Positions 46,391 through 56,979 of a DNA stretch of 64,000 nt are shown one piece after another. The stretch covers positions 22,134,001 through 22,198,000 of the forward strand of contig OX637293.1 of assembly GCA_951799445.1 (NCBI GenBank), written 5' to 3'. The notes below the pieces were generated by a model. The model was not told the DNA's origin, ran no database searches, and was given only the letters and a program-made list of their open reading frames with translations. The stretch is from Pseudisothecium myosuroides (lineage: Eukaryota; Streptophyta; Bryopsida; Hypnales; Lembophyllaceae). Position numbers and translations under genes: made by a program. Positions within the stretch are counted from its first letter, which is position 1. The number at the start of each line of letters is the position of its first letter.

Positions 46391-48793
46391 CTACAATTGC
46401 AATGTATTCTTCAACTTCTCCATGGCAGCAATGATCTTTGGCCTTCGACTGTACCCATTTTTTTTCTGCGAGGATGTTGTTCTCGCAATCTCCCGCCTTT
46501 GCACCCACAAGGACCTCTCTTCCCAAGCATCCCATGGTTTGGGATTAAGCAAACTCGGTTTAATAACAATATTATGTGACTTGGATTGTCGTGTGGTAAC
46601 TCCCAACAAATTGCATCGAGGCAAACGAGCTCTGGAAACTCTTGCTGTTGTAGGCAGCTCTCCTATATCGGAAATTGGAAGTGGCAAACCATGCACACCA
46701 TTGCCAGCGTTGGCAACGGACTTAGCCATGATGTCACCGACTTGCCAAGCCAACTGAAATCAGAAATTTGCAATCCAATTGAGTTGACAAACACAAGTTC
46801 AAAAGCTAAATAAAAAAATGAAGACCTTCGTACCTCGAGGGTGGGGAGCACACCTATTTGTTCACCGTACAGCTTTCTTTGCGTCTCGGGATTCAACCCA
46901 AAGCGATCTTGGGGTGAGGTCGACCTTCGGCAGGATTTCAACGGAGAAGGAGAGCTGACAACGTTGGTGCGCTTTTTTGTATTTGGTGGACTATTCACTA
47001 CCCCATCATCGACAAGCATCGCAGAGAAGTCCATTGTGGATTGCGCCGTTTTAGCAAAAAACATAATGTGCCCCATAGCCCCCTCTGATATTGCAAACTG
47101 ACCATAGTCTGAAAACGAATCATGAGAGGTAGTAGACTTGCCGCCACACTCAACATTTGGGAACGAATTACGAGGCAAAACTTATGCCAAACAGAAGAAG
47201 GAAATTCAGGTACATACGCAATACAATGTGTTGTGCAATTGCTAACTTCTTCAATATCCACAACAAATAAGTACATATTATGAAGGGCAACGGTTTGACA
47301 AGCACATGTTGTAGCACACATGAAGAGAAGGCCACGTCCTACAGCACCTAAAATTCCCCATCTATGTTAGGTCGCGGACAATTGACGAACATCATGTCCT
47401 CTATATCAAGCTCCTTGCGCTTCGATCTGCCTGGCCTTTTAGGGGACACGTATGGCCTACCACTCTTCTCTCTAAACTCGTCAATGATAAAATTGGAGAC
47501 CTCCAGTGCCCTCGCCAGCTCCTTGTACTTGCTTTGGTCGGGCTGCAGGGCAAGGTGGAGGCCCCCCATATTATCGTCTCTCCGAAAGGGATACAGTTCC
47601 CAAGGCCTCTCCGTATGTAGTCTTTGAATCCAAGGGAGAAGATGATCTATGAGGATTGAATCTTTCGCTCCATACCCCTCACGCGACTATGTGTCGAAGA
47701 GCACCACATTCATGGGATCGTTCATGAAGTGCTTCTCCGGTTTGTCGTCCACAATAATTGTATTGTGTTTAGAGAAGCAAGAACCGCTAAAATTGAACAA
47801 CTTCTCCAACGGTTTGAAGAAGAGGTCCTTCTCTATCCCGCTTAATCTGAAGTTAACTAAATTTTTTCCATCTCTCGATCTGCACTTCAGAACATTGCAT
47901 TGTTCTTGTCCGAGTATATAAATTGGTGGATCTAATTTATAGAACAGGTTCACGCAAACCAATTCGGCATACAACCTGTTCATGGAGCTCCAAACCAACA
48001 CATTGGCTATGGAGTTTAACTCCTACAGGAACTTCCTCAAGTGTGGTCGACGAGTGACCCTGTTGATCTCCGCTGTCAAGTGCCCTAGCTTAGGATCTAC
48101 CTCACAGGGAGAGCAAATTCTCTTTTCATCTAAGTCATAAATCAGTTCCTTGCACACGCAAAGTAAGCCATTCAGATCCAGGACGACATTGAGCCATTTC
48201 TTCTCTGTCACCCTGGACGAGAATGGGGAAGAACTTGCACGTCCTCCTCACCTATAGGTATCCTTCTCTCACTACTAACCTATTCAGAATGAACAGCGAC
48301 AAATTTCAATTCGTCAAACCCATGCGCACCCCGCTACTGCAAATCCACATAACTATAACGACGAGGGCAAACTAACAACCACCAAGAACAACACTAAAAA
48401 TTACGCGTGAGGCAGAGCACTCACTGGATCCGCATCCTTGCGGAGTGGTAAAGGGATGACTGCATCCGCCACCGCCGCCGACGGAGGAATTTCAAGCTGG
48501 AAAATCGCGTCGTCCGGACTGCAGGCTCTGGCCACCTCCTCAGCTAAAGACGGAACATCGTCGGTAATTCTTGGCGAATCAGGCCGTGTGGGATGTGCAG
48601 CACCTAAGTCTACCACTGATTCCTCATGCGCGGACAACGACAGAGTGCACACATTCCGGGGACTAGACAGACGAGCACAACCAACAGCCAGATTTTCGGA
48701 AGGAAGAGAGTCTACGGCTGTAAAAATCGTATACAGAGAGAATTTTGTGAGAAAAAATATATTTATTACAAAGTCTCGGAACGAGAAATACAT
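46391..48793 (-). pseudogene. FCP1/NIF-like phosphatase gene, degenerate
   Basis: The HAD-fold FCP1/NIF family dephosphorylates Ser/Thr in proteins such as the RNA polymerase II CTD. One minus-strand frame from 48211 to 47348 reads WLNVVLDLNGLL (the plant-style variant of DxDGT), RRPHLRKFL, VLVWSSMN (motif II), FFKPLEKLF and TIIVDDKPEKHFMNDPMN (motif III). Two in-frame TAG codons break it, one after KFL and one after VVLFDT, with coding similarity continuing past both. Upstream, 48425-48793 encodes a Pro/Glu/Ala-rich N-terminal exon ending at a GTGAGT donor. Downstream, exons 46834-47178 (frame interrupted upstream) and 46391-46753 are joined in phase 0 across an intron at 46754-46833 (GTACG...TTTCAG). 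Likely a pseudogene. Confidence 0.7.
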
Positions 48794-48828
48794 TTACAAT
48801 ATATACAACTTCCCAACGACGCTAGCAT

Positions 48829-48905
48829 GTGAGCGTGTGAGCGTGAGCCTAAGAGCGGTGAGCGTGAGCCTAAGAGTGGTGAGCGTGGATTGTGTGAGCC
48901 TAGAG
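48829..48905 (-). repeat. Short tandem repeat near the phosphatase 5' end
   Basis: GTGAGCGTGAGCCTAAGAG-type units of about 23 bp recur three times. They lie just upstream of the N-terminal exon of the phosphatase-like gene. Confidence 0.7.
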
Positions 48906-49352
48906 CCTAAAAATATAAAACATGATGTAATTTCAAAAATTTTGGATTAAAAAGTTAAAAGTTTGAAAAATTTTGAATTTTTTGAATTATATTTAGTAAA
49001 ATATATATGACCTATTACCACGGGACCCATAACCATGGATTTCCAATTTAAAAGCCTGGGAAGTTGGTGCTATTGCATGTTTTGAAATTTATATTATATT
49101 TTGAGAAGCCTTCTCAGGGTAGTTTGATGAAGTAAGAGTACAAATAATTAATTTAGAGGCAATTGCAAGGATGAGAAGAAAACAAATGCAATGAAAATAC
49201 TATAGGATGTAGAATATTGAGTAAATAATAAAATATTCTTTCATTGCAAAAAGGGATACATATTTAGCTACTTGAATTTGAGGATATTGAAGATAATATA
49301 CTGATACTGCCTATCTACTTTATATTATACTAATATCTGTCAATTAACTTGG

Positions 49353-50733
49353 TCACTTGCATGTCTTGATGATTCCGGCAGCAACAAGTACTTGCTTAAC
49401 TTCATCCAAGCTAAGGGTAGGAGCGTGGATGAACGTGTGTCTTATAATCCAGTTTGCAAAAATAACGAAAGATGTAATAAAGGTGTTTGCAATTGATATA
49501 CATGCCACGCTTTCCAATAGAGGTCCCGTTCATACTTCCATAATGGGGACAAGTACAAGATGGAAAATTACAAAGTGTGATGTTATAAACCTTCTGGTTA
49601 GGTTCAGTGCCGGACAAAAGTGTAATAATAGCACCAAGTCCAAGGTAGGGAAGGAAGTTCACCCCAGTAATACTTGCAGTAACATTCCTTGCACTTTCCC
49701 ACTGATTGCGGTGATTTTCGGTAGGTGCTTTACTGCTCCGACGAACCTGCTTGCCATTCCGAATAGAAGGGATTCTTTCGGCATGTGCTGGTCGAGGATG
49801 ACTCCACAACACAGGCTCAAATACCTTAGACGAGGTAAACAAACGTCAAGGCGACATCGGCACGTTGGATTGCAGGCGGAACCCAGCTTCTTCAAGCTCT
49901 ATAATTTCAGTACGGGTAAGATTGGTATCAGTAAGAATAGGCCAGACTTCGGGAATCTCGGGTCGAGTAAGAACATGGGAATGCTTAGGTCCCATGACAC
50001 ATCGTGCAATTTGGTCTGCACAGAACCAGAAATCCTCGGTCTGAACTGCCGTGCCTTTATATTCTCGCTTTTGCCCTCTATAAGTAGGGGCAGCAGTGGG
50101 TTTTCCATGCCTAACAATTAGTAGCTTGCATTTGGCCTGTGTATACTTCTGAATGGCATGACATTGTTTCCTTGACTTGTGTGAAATTCTTGCTATGTGC
50201 CATTCCGATGTATCGCAATCCATTTCCACTAGAGATTGAGTATGGGGCATAACTGTATGAAACTCCTCAACTACAGTCTCAAGTTGCACTCTAGCATTGG
50301 CTGATCTAGTTTGAATTCGAGGATGAGAGAAGTTCACCTTGTCAAGGCGATGAGAATCACCTTCGGACTCGATCGGAAGATCCAATTTCCTTTTGCTGGA
50401 CCCAAATATTTCTTCCCCCTCCAAGTGCGGAATTCGAGTGCAAATGTCTTCCGCTCTAGGCATTTCACTAAGTGCGTCTGCAATTTTCTTTCCATCTCCA
50501 GATGCCATAGCCCTCTTCAGTTTTAAATCTTCTTTAGAGGGGCCTTTTCCAGAAGGGCCCCCGCACAGATAAGCCCTATAATTGGTCATTTGCATAAAGG
50601 CTCGAACCTAGTCATCACACGTGGCCACGAACAAATCAGACCCGCATTTCCCGGAAGCTTGCATCCATTTTTTGTGCACTGTTTCAGCCAAGTTGCATGT
50701 TGGGATGTCTGCTAGTTCCTCTGTTGTCAATTT
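49353..50733 (-). pseudogene. MULE-like transposase gene, C-terminal half with SWIM zinc finger
   Basis: This continues the gene whose N-terminal half is at 54316-56202. An exon starts at 50733 after a TTGGCAG acceptor with KLTTEELADIP and joins the upstream exon FMET in phase 0. It runs through LVEMDCDTSEWHIAR, with a TAG at 50609-50611. A later exon near 49842-49430 has NITLCNFPSCTCPHY...INCKHLYYI, a SWIM zinc finger (CxC...CxH) typical of MULE-type transposases. The end TFIHAPTLSLDEVKQVL stops at 49353, but a one-base frame change precedes it. The gene is non-functional. Confidence 0.75.
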
Positions 50734-50827
50734 CTGCCAACATGACAAATAAAGTCATTAATAAAACAGTTTGTAGTTTAGGATAAGAAATAGGGGAAGA
50801 AATAATGAAAGTAAAGATTCTTATCGT

Positions 50828-52028
50828 TGTCGCAGCACAGAGTAAGCGAATTCCCTGTTATACTCCCAAAAACCACTTTAAAGCATAACAAAATGACTCT
50901 AAAGATCGAACCCACGAGATTCTGTGAAGTGTCTAGCCTTATTCCCAACTTAAGCTCAGCCAGTATCCAATTTCTCCTTTCCGGTCCTAGATCTAAAACC
51001 GGAAACAACAACACACCGAAAACAACGACCAGACCTCTCTCTATTTCTTCCGGTCTGTCAAGCTATTCGGTCCCGTAAAACTTCCACGACCCAGGATCCT
51101 AACACTTCTGATCCTGGAACTCCTCTGGACCGATCCGATCCAGTCCTCACACACGTACTCTCACTCCACTCCGGTTTAGTTTAGCCTCTGTTTCACCATC
51201 AGAGGGTTCGCCGCTTGCTTTTGAGAGTGGCAGGCCCGCCACTCCTTCCGTGACTTATAGTGGCTGAAGACCCACTTCTCTAATCCACTACTTCCTACAC
51301 TAGCGCGGATCCGGTTTGATCTCTCACAGCCCCCCGGACAGCGATCCGGTTGGCAGGTCACACAAAGACCCCCCGTACGATCCTCTCATACTACAACGAC
51401 CTTGATGCCAAGTTCCCTCCGTGCGGAGTTAGGTGGTTACAAGCGAACTCGTCCGTTCCAACATCAACTAAAGTTCTTCCGTTTACCAACTAGGGCAGCG
51501 AGACCTCACGGGAGATCGGGCACTCAACCGGATTTCCTATCCAGGAGTTCTAGCGCGTTTAAGGACTCCTTCCCTATCCGCCTAGCCTAACAACGGTTTT
51601 CTCGCCCGGAATCGTGAATTGTAGAGGCGCTGAGGAACTGAAATCCGCTCCCAACACTTATAAAACCCACTCACATGCACATAAGAGCAAAACAAACACG
51701 CCAAGGGGAGAAATCTCTCTAGAATCTGCACACATTTTCCTAACTCCTCACCAAAACAGCCCTGCCACGCGCGGGAGAGACGTATAACAAGAAATCAATA
51801 GAAAATGCATGAAAAACTTAAGGGAAAAGACTCCCAATCTCCTTCGCAGAGACTGACTATATACATTTTAAAACTCAAAAGTCAACAAAAAGCGGCCCGG
51901 AAAGCCCGCGCGGAACTTTCGGTCCCCGCCGAGCCGGCCAAACCAGAAAACACCCGATCCAGACCAGGCACATCCGGATCAAATCCGGTCCGGTCCTAAC
52001 TAACAAATATTTACAACTAAAATCCTAA
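50828..52028 (-). other. 3' non-coding region of E3
   Basis: About 1.2 kb downstream of the ORF is closely related to 42892-44093 of E2 and shares blocks with the 3' regions of E1 and E4 (CGTTGTAGTA, GTGACC...CCGGATC, GGTGAAACAGAGGC). It contains no ORF of note and reaches the element end. Confidence 0.6.
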
Positions 52029-53798
52029 CTACCCTACCATAACCGGGTCTACTCCTTGATCCGTTCCTTCGTCCATGACTTCGTCTTCGCCTTGGTGCAC
52101 GCTCTGTTCTTGATCCTCACCCTGATCTGGGGTCAGATTCATACTTTGATCTTTCCCCGGGTTCAGTGTGGGACTTCTCGGCGGGTCCGTTCCAAGCTGC
52201 TCGAAAACGTCCGTCAGGTTCCGGTTCCGCTCCCCTGTTTCACGTTCTGGGAGATCCGGTGACGAATCCAGGTTGATGGTGTGCGCGAGTTTCCTCCCAC
52301 TCTTCTTTGACTGGGGAGTCCGATCCTTTCCTTCCGTTTGAATGCCCACGTTCGGAAAAGATCCGGGCATTGAAAGGTCGGACAGATGGAACGATCGTGA
52401 CAACGTCACTCCGTTCAGCTTTCTGCTGCTCTCCTCCATCCGGTTTGCAGCCTCTCGTGCGTCCATCATGACTAACTCCACCTTTTCGGAGTAGTCTGTC
52501 AAAATCCGGACCAACCTGGTCCCGGATATCTTATTCTCCTTGAGGACTCCCTCGTCAAACAACTTTGACTTGGTGAAAGCCTCTCCGGTCGCTCCGAATG
52601 TGGCCTTCACATCCTCCGCTACTTTCCGGGTAGCCTCTGCCATCTCCCGGGTGGTAGCCATGTCCTCCTTGAGGAGCAACATTTCCGTCTTCAATGACTC
52701 GTTCTCCTCCTGGAGTCGTCGGATCTCCGCCTCTTGCTTCCGGATCTCATCCGGGCTGGAGATAAAATCTGCAACCACTCCTGCCAGGTTGCTGTTTACT
52801 GGTGCTCCCACCATCTCGCTGATCTGATTCAGAATCAGCTTCTTCACCGTCCAGTCTGCTCGCACATCACTCAGGATGTTGACCAGCTGGTTGAACGGAT
52901 CCGTCGGATCCGATCCGGAAGGACCCGGTTCTTCAGAAACCGGTTTCTTCCCTGGGCTGGAGGTCTCAGCCGGAGGGGTTGAGGTTCCTCTCCGGTTAGG
53001 AGGCGTCGTCTTCTGCCGCTTGTGCTGCGGCCGGTGTAGCTCCTCCTCTTCCTCTTCTTCCTCCTCGGAACCGGATACTTCTTCCTGTTCTTCTTCTTCC
53101 GATTTCGATTCTCCATATTTCAGGAGTGACTCATGCATCTTCCACTCCTTCTCCTCCGTATCCGTGAGGAGTTGATGGTGTTTGTACAAATGGACGAGGT
53201 AGGGACTCAACGGAGTCGGTCTACTTCCTCCGATCTTCGGAATGAGCCGGTTGACCAGGTCGAACAAAACCCTGGCCCAATCCACTTTCCGTTCCCCGCT
53301 CAGGGCTCCGAAAATGAGGTTCCCGATGGCGATGGTCACCCTCGTCGGCTTCTCCGGGTGGATGATCGGAACCAGGAACTGGAGAAGGTTCCGATGCCGG
53401 TCGTCCAGACAGTCTGCCACCGCGTGCCCATCCTTGGAGTCCACGTCGCACCGGAATTTCCCCCGAGTGTAACCCTCCTTTGAGGAGGCCATCCCTCGAC
53501 CTCCAGACCGGAATTCATACACGGCCTTCCACATCTCCTCCGTCCAATTGCCCGGTCTTCCGCGGAGAGTTCTTTCAAACTGGTTGGAGAGCTTTCCGAG
53601 TAACTCTCGAATCATCTGCTCCTCCCGAAACTCCCAGGGTTTATCGATCAGTCCTCCGCAGCCCATCTTGGCCAAATCTTCCATCAGGTTGTCCTTTTCC
53701 TTCTCGTCCGTTGGAATAACCGGACACACCTTCCGGAGTTTTACTTCTGCTGCGGAGGAACTGGACGGCCCTGCTCTACTCTTACGGAGCTGAGGCAT
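52029..53798 (-). CDS. Intact E3 protein, 589 aa, mobile-element protein with coiled coil
   Basis: Same family as the E1 protein. Residues about 20-215 form the family domain (KDNLMEDLAKMGCGGLIDKP, RGRPGNWTEEMW, FLVPIIHPEKPTRVTIAIGN, LIFGALSGERK, LSPYLVHLY). An acidic tract of consecutive Glu follows near 240-255, then a basic Pro-rich linker (KRQKTTPPNRRGTSTPP), a long predicted coiled coil (IRKQEAEIRRLQEENESL onward), and a C-terminal DQG-rich tail. The ATG at 53798 (MPQLRK) was chosen because it is conserved in E2; the open frame extends 60 bases further upstream without an ATG. No protease, reverse transcriptase, RNase H or integrase motif is present. Confidence 0.7.
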   Translation of the reverse strand: MPQLRKSRAGPSSSSAAEVKLRKVCPVIPTDEKEKDNLMEDLAKMGCGGLIDKPWEFREEQMIRELLGKLSNQFERTLRGRPGNWTEEMWKAVYEFRSGGRGMASSKEGYTRGKFRCDVDSKDGHAVADCLDDRHRNLLQFLVPIIHPEKPTRVTIAIGNLIFGALSGERKVDWARVLFDLVNRLIPKIGGSRPTPLSPYLVHLYKHHQLLTDTEEKEWKMHESLLKYGESKSEEEEQEEVSGSEEEEEEEEELHRPQHKRQKTTPPNRRGTSTPPAETSSPGKKPVSEEPGPSGSDPTDPFNQLVNILSDVRADWTVKKLILNQISEMVGAPVNSNLAGVVADFISSPDEIRKQEAEIRRLQEENESLKTEMLLLKEDMATTREMAEATRKVAEDVKATFGATGEAFTKSKLFDEGVLKENKISGTRLVRILTDYSEKVELVMMDAREAANRMEESSRKLNGVTLSRSFHLSDLSMPGSFPNVGIQTEGKDRTPQSKKSGRKLAHTINLDSSPDLPERETGERNRNLTDVFEQLGTDPPRSPTLNPGKDQSMNLTPDQGEDQEQSVHQGEDEVMDEGTDQGVDPVMVG

Positions 53799-54315
53799 GG
53801 ACACGAACTGTGCTAACCGGATCCTGACTGTGGCTACCTTTCCCTCTCCTAGCCGCACGTCCCGTTTCTCACCTTCGCTCTTCCGATCTCAACCGGAATA
53901 CCTCTAAACCTGCAACGCACACTAAAACGCTGCGCGCCCTAACACTCTAACACGCACACACAAACCAACTCAAAATAAGAAAGCAAAACGCTGGGAAGAG
54001 AGGCTAAGTACGCGCTGGAGCGAGATTTCCGCAAATGAAGATTGAAAAAGAGTGGCCACTGGATTGGTCAGCCCATATATAGTCTAGTCTGTCATCATGA
54101 CCAAATCCGTTCATGACCCATTCCGATCCAACTCAGATCCGTTCTAACTCTAATCCGGTTCAGATTCAGATCAAATCCGGATTGTCATCTATTCCGTTCC
54201 ATTAGTTAATTTCCGGTTATCGGTTACCTCCTACTTGAATCCGGATCCCAGATCACGGTTTCCGTTCCAAGATTTAGATAACTTACAAAAAACCAAAAAT
54301 TTACCTTGCGACAAC

Positions 54316-56202
54316 CGTTTCCATAAATCCACCCCACTTACGATATCGAAAGTGCCAAAATGCGAGCCAATCCTCGAGTTCACAAATAGCTAGTTTTGAT
54401 GCAGCTCCGGAGGAGTACCACCAAGCTCTGATTTCTAAATACATCTTGTCTACTTCGGATATTGATGTCGCATCCTTGTACTGCCTGCAGAGTCGAATAT
54501 GTTAGTTTTGGAATTCTTTGGCGATTAGCTTCTCCGTATGCTTGTGCATACTTGTTGCCCAATGGAATAAGCAAGTCCTTTCACGGTCCACCATTGGAAT
54601 GGATGGATCTCCTGACCCACACACAATGCAAACTGCATTGAAGTTTGCTTGAGCACTATCACACATGAATCCCTTGAAGTTTGGATCCGACACCCCATTT
54701 TTCACCATGACCTTATTCAAACAACGCCAAAAAATGATTTGGCCTTCGGTTCCCTCAGTTTGCATATCACATACAGCAATGGTCATGACTTTGCAATAAG
54801 TAGAGTCATAGACGTGACAAGCAATAGTTGTCCATAATTTCACCCTCTTCACATGATCAAACATGATAAAGCAGTTTTCTAGATCACCACTTGGTTGCAT
54901 CCGTTGTACAAAATCGACTCCACTCCTAGGTCCATCCACGAGCATCTTGAACAAATAGACCTTGTCTTGCCCTTGTCCCGGGAATACACTATCATGAATG
55001 TACTCCATTTTGGCACGTCCCTTCATATCAAGGATCTGATCAATCTCGCCAGCACCCTTGTAGTTGCTCCGAAAAGAGGATATCATGTTGTGCACATTAG
55101 GAGAGCTAAGAAGCTGAAACTTATCCATGACATTCTCTAACGCATCACCATGGAGCATCTCTTTTGGTTCGGGTCCATTGTGAATAAGGAACGTGTTGAG
55201 GAACTCCTTGCTTGCTGCCATGGTAATAGCGGAAGTTTTGGCGGTTGGAGTTCTAGCCACTTCGTGAGCAATTAGCCCGGTGATTGCTTCAAGAGACTCT
55301 CTACATTGGTCGTCAGCAACTGGATGCAAATGGACACCCAAGTGGATGCACGCACGCAACAAATCTCCAGTTTTGAGTACGTAGTAAATCCGCGAGTTAC
55401 ATAGACTGAGGCAAGTAGGAGATTGTCTACAAACTTTACAGAGCACAGTAGAGTCTGGCGGAGGAATCTGACCTAGGCTAAAGGGATGTTTTGTGGTCCC
55501 AATCCACTCAGTTTCGTTACTCTTTGAAGTTCGTGTACGATACTCACATTTTGTATTCTCACAGATCAAATGTCCAATACAATGCGACTTTCTGAACTTT
55601 AAACCTAAGTCATTATGGATGTTTGATATCATGGTGCGACACCACGTGTGACCGTCATACCGTTTATCCATGCCCTCCATGCCTCTAGCTCCACATGTAG
55701 ATCCACGAGATGGTGGCAACTCAAAGATAACGTCACCATCGAATCTAGCTGGGAGAAACTGAACGTTCTGGTATTCTATAGCATCAAAATCAATCTGGGC
55801 AAGTTCATTCCGTGATCCAAGCACTAAAGACAATTTGCGAAGGCATTGCAATACACTAAGGGAATCACGCTGATTGGGAGGGAGAGAAGGACGAGAAAAT
55901 CTAGATGATGCAGGACTACTAAGGGTAGTACGGAAGGCAGTAGGAATGGATGAATTCACCATACATGGCAAAACAACATTCGAAGAGGAAGGTTGACAAA
56001 CTTTAATTGGCGTTCCGCCTTCAGAATCAGTGGATAACTCTATCACTGGTTGTAGGGACTCACATTTAACATTGTTGACATTGAACAAAATTGTATTCTC
56101 AGAGCATCCACTACCTAGAGACTCCACTTTCACTAGACGTAATACTAAGTGCTCAACAGTGAACTCATCAGAAATCAACTTGATGGACTCACGAAATTGC
56201 CG
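54316..56202 (-). pseudogene. MULE-like transposase gene, N-terminal and catalytic half
   Basis: An open minus-strand frame begins near 56202 (YRQFRESIKLISDEF). Features in order: a zinc-ribbon-like C-x(4)-C...C-x(2)-C region (LICENTKC, VLCKVCRQSPTC), GDLLRACIHLGVHLHPV, then the transposase core MTIAVCDMQTEGTEG and FKGFMCDSAQANFNAV, both with candidate catalytic Asp, followed by MVDRERTCLFHWATSM. A TAA at 54502-54504 follows KEFQN, but the same frame continues LCRQYKDATSISEVDK, EIRAWWYSSGA and WLAFWHFRYRKWGGFMET up to a donor at the E3 insertion point. The stop is compatible with CAA to TAA. MULE transposases cut and paste DNA; this copy is dead. Confidence 0.75.
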
Positions 56203-56539
56203 GTATTAGTGACTGGAATGATTGCTCATGGACATGGTGATGTCCGTTATGCGCATTACGGTCTTGATATCTTTCTACACGACTCAAACTACACAATAGG
56301 GTCATTAGCGAAGCTCTTACGAGACCTTGAACTCCCTCCAAAGTATTCTTCTCGGGAATTGTTTGTTGGATCGGGCTCTGCTCCTCTATTTGAAGTGGTT
56401 TTGAAAGGAGCTGAAATGTGCAAGTCATCACTTCGGCCAGAGCCCGAAGTCCCGATTCCACCGAGTACCCTTCCTCCGGTTCTCAACATTCAAATGGACA
56501 ATGCCACAGGAGACAACAAAAACCGGTTTGTATTTGCAT
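56149..56539 (+). pseudogene. DUF7869-type protein gene, 5' fragment up to E4
   Basis: The frame reads QLDGLTKLPVLVTGMIAHGH, GLDIFLHDSNYTIGSLAKLL, SSRELFVGSGSAPLFEVVLK and NIQMDNATGDNKNRFVFA, and stops at the E4 boundary. LQMDN...NKNR is characteristic of DUF7869-containing proteins, a family spread in repeat-rich genomes and probably related to transposases. The 5' part of the gene is missing: upstream DNA belongs to the divergent MULE-like gene, whose 5' end overlaps this fragment by about 50 bp. Confidence 0.7.
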
Positions 56540-56979
56540 TGTGGGAGTAAGTATCATCCGGAAAGTCCCAATTAACAATTTAGTAGAGGTAAAAGTAGCA
56601 GAACTTTTTCAATTTTTGCATTTAAATACAAAGTTAGGACTTAGATATTAGAAATAGAAATTAGTTTTTACGTAGAAAAGATAAAACTCTAATTAGGTTA
56701 CGCAGTCTTCCGGAAACCGTAGCCGGAAAGCCGGAAAGTTCCGGATCGTAGGAACCTACTGCCTAGGTTCTGGCTAGGGAACTTACGGGAACTTTTTTGG
56801 CGGCAGGAACTTAGGGTTCCGCCAAGTACTTAAACCCCACCGCCAGCCTCATTCAGTCTTTTTATCCCGTGCTCCTCCACGGTGCGTTAGAAGAGAGAAA
56901 GAGTGGTGAGTTAGGGCGTGTTAGGGAGAGAAAGGGAGGAAGGTGCCGATTGCACCGGATTGTCTTAGCAGTCGGTGAG

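Larger units (their letters stand above)
50828..54313 (-). mobile_element. E3: ORF-bearing solo LTR-like element, 3486 bp, TSD ACGGT/ACGAT
   Basis: On the minus strand it starts TGTCGCAAGG at 54313 and ends GTGCTGCGACA at 50828. Flanks are ACGGT (54314-54318) and ACGAT (50823-50827), a 5-bp duplication with one G-to-A difference. It is closely related to E2 throughout. It sits exactly at an exon-intron junction of the MULE-like transposase: the pre-insertion sequence reads GAAACG|GTAAGAATC. TATA-like CTATATATGGG lies at 54074-54081. The ORF at 52029-53798 is intact. Confidence 0.9.
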
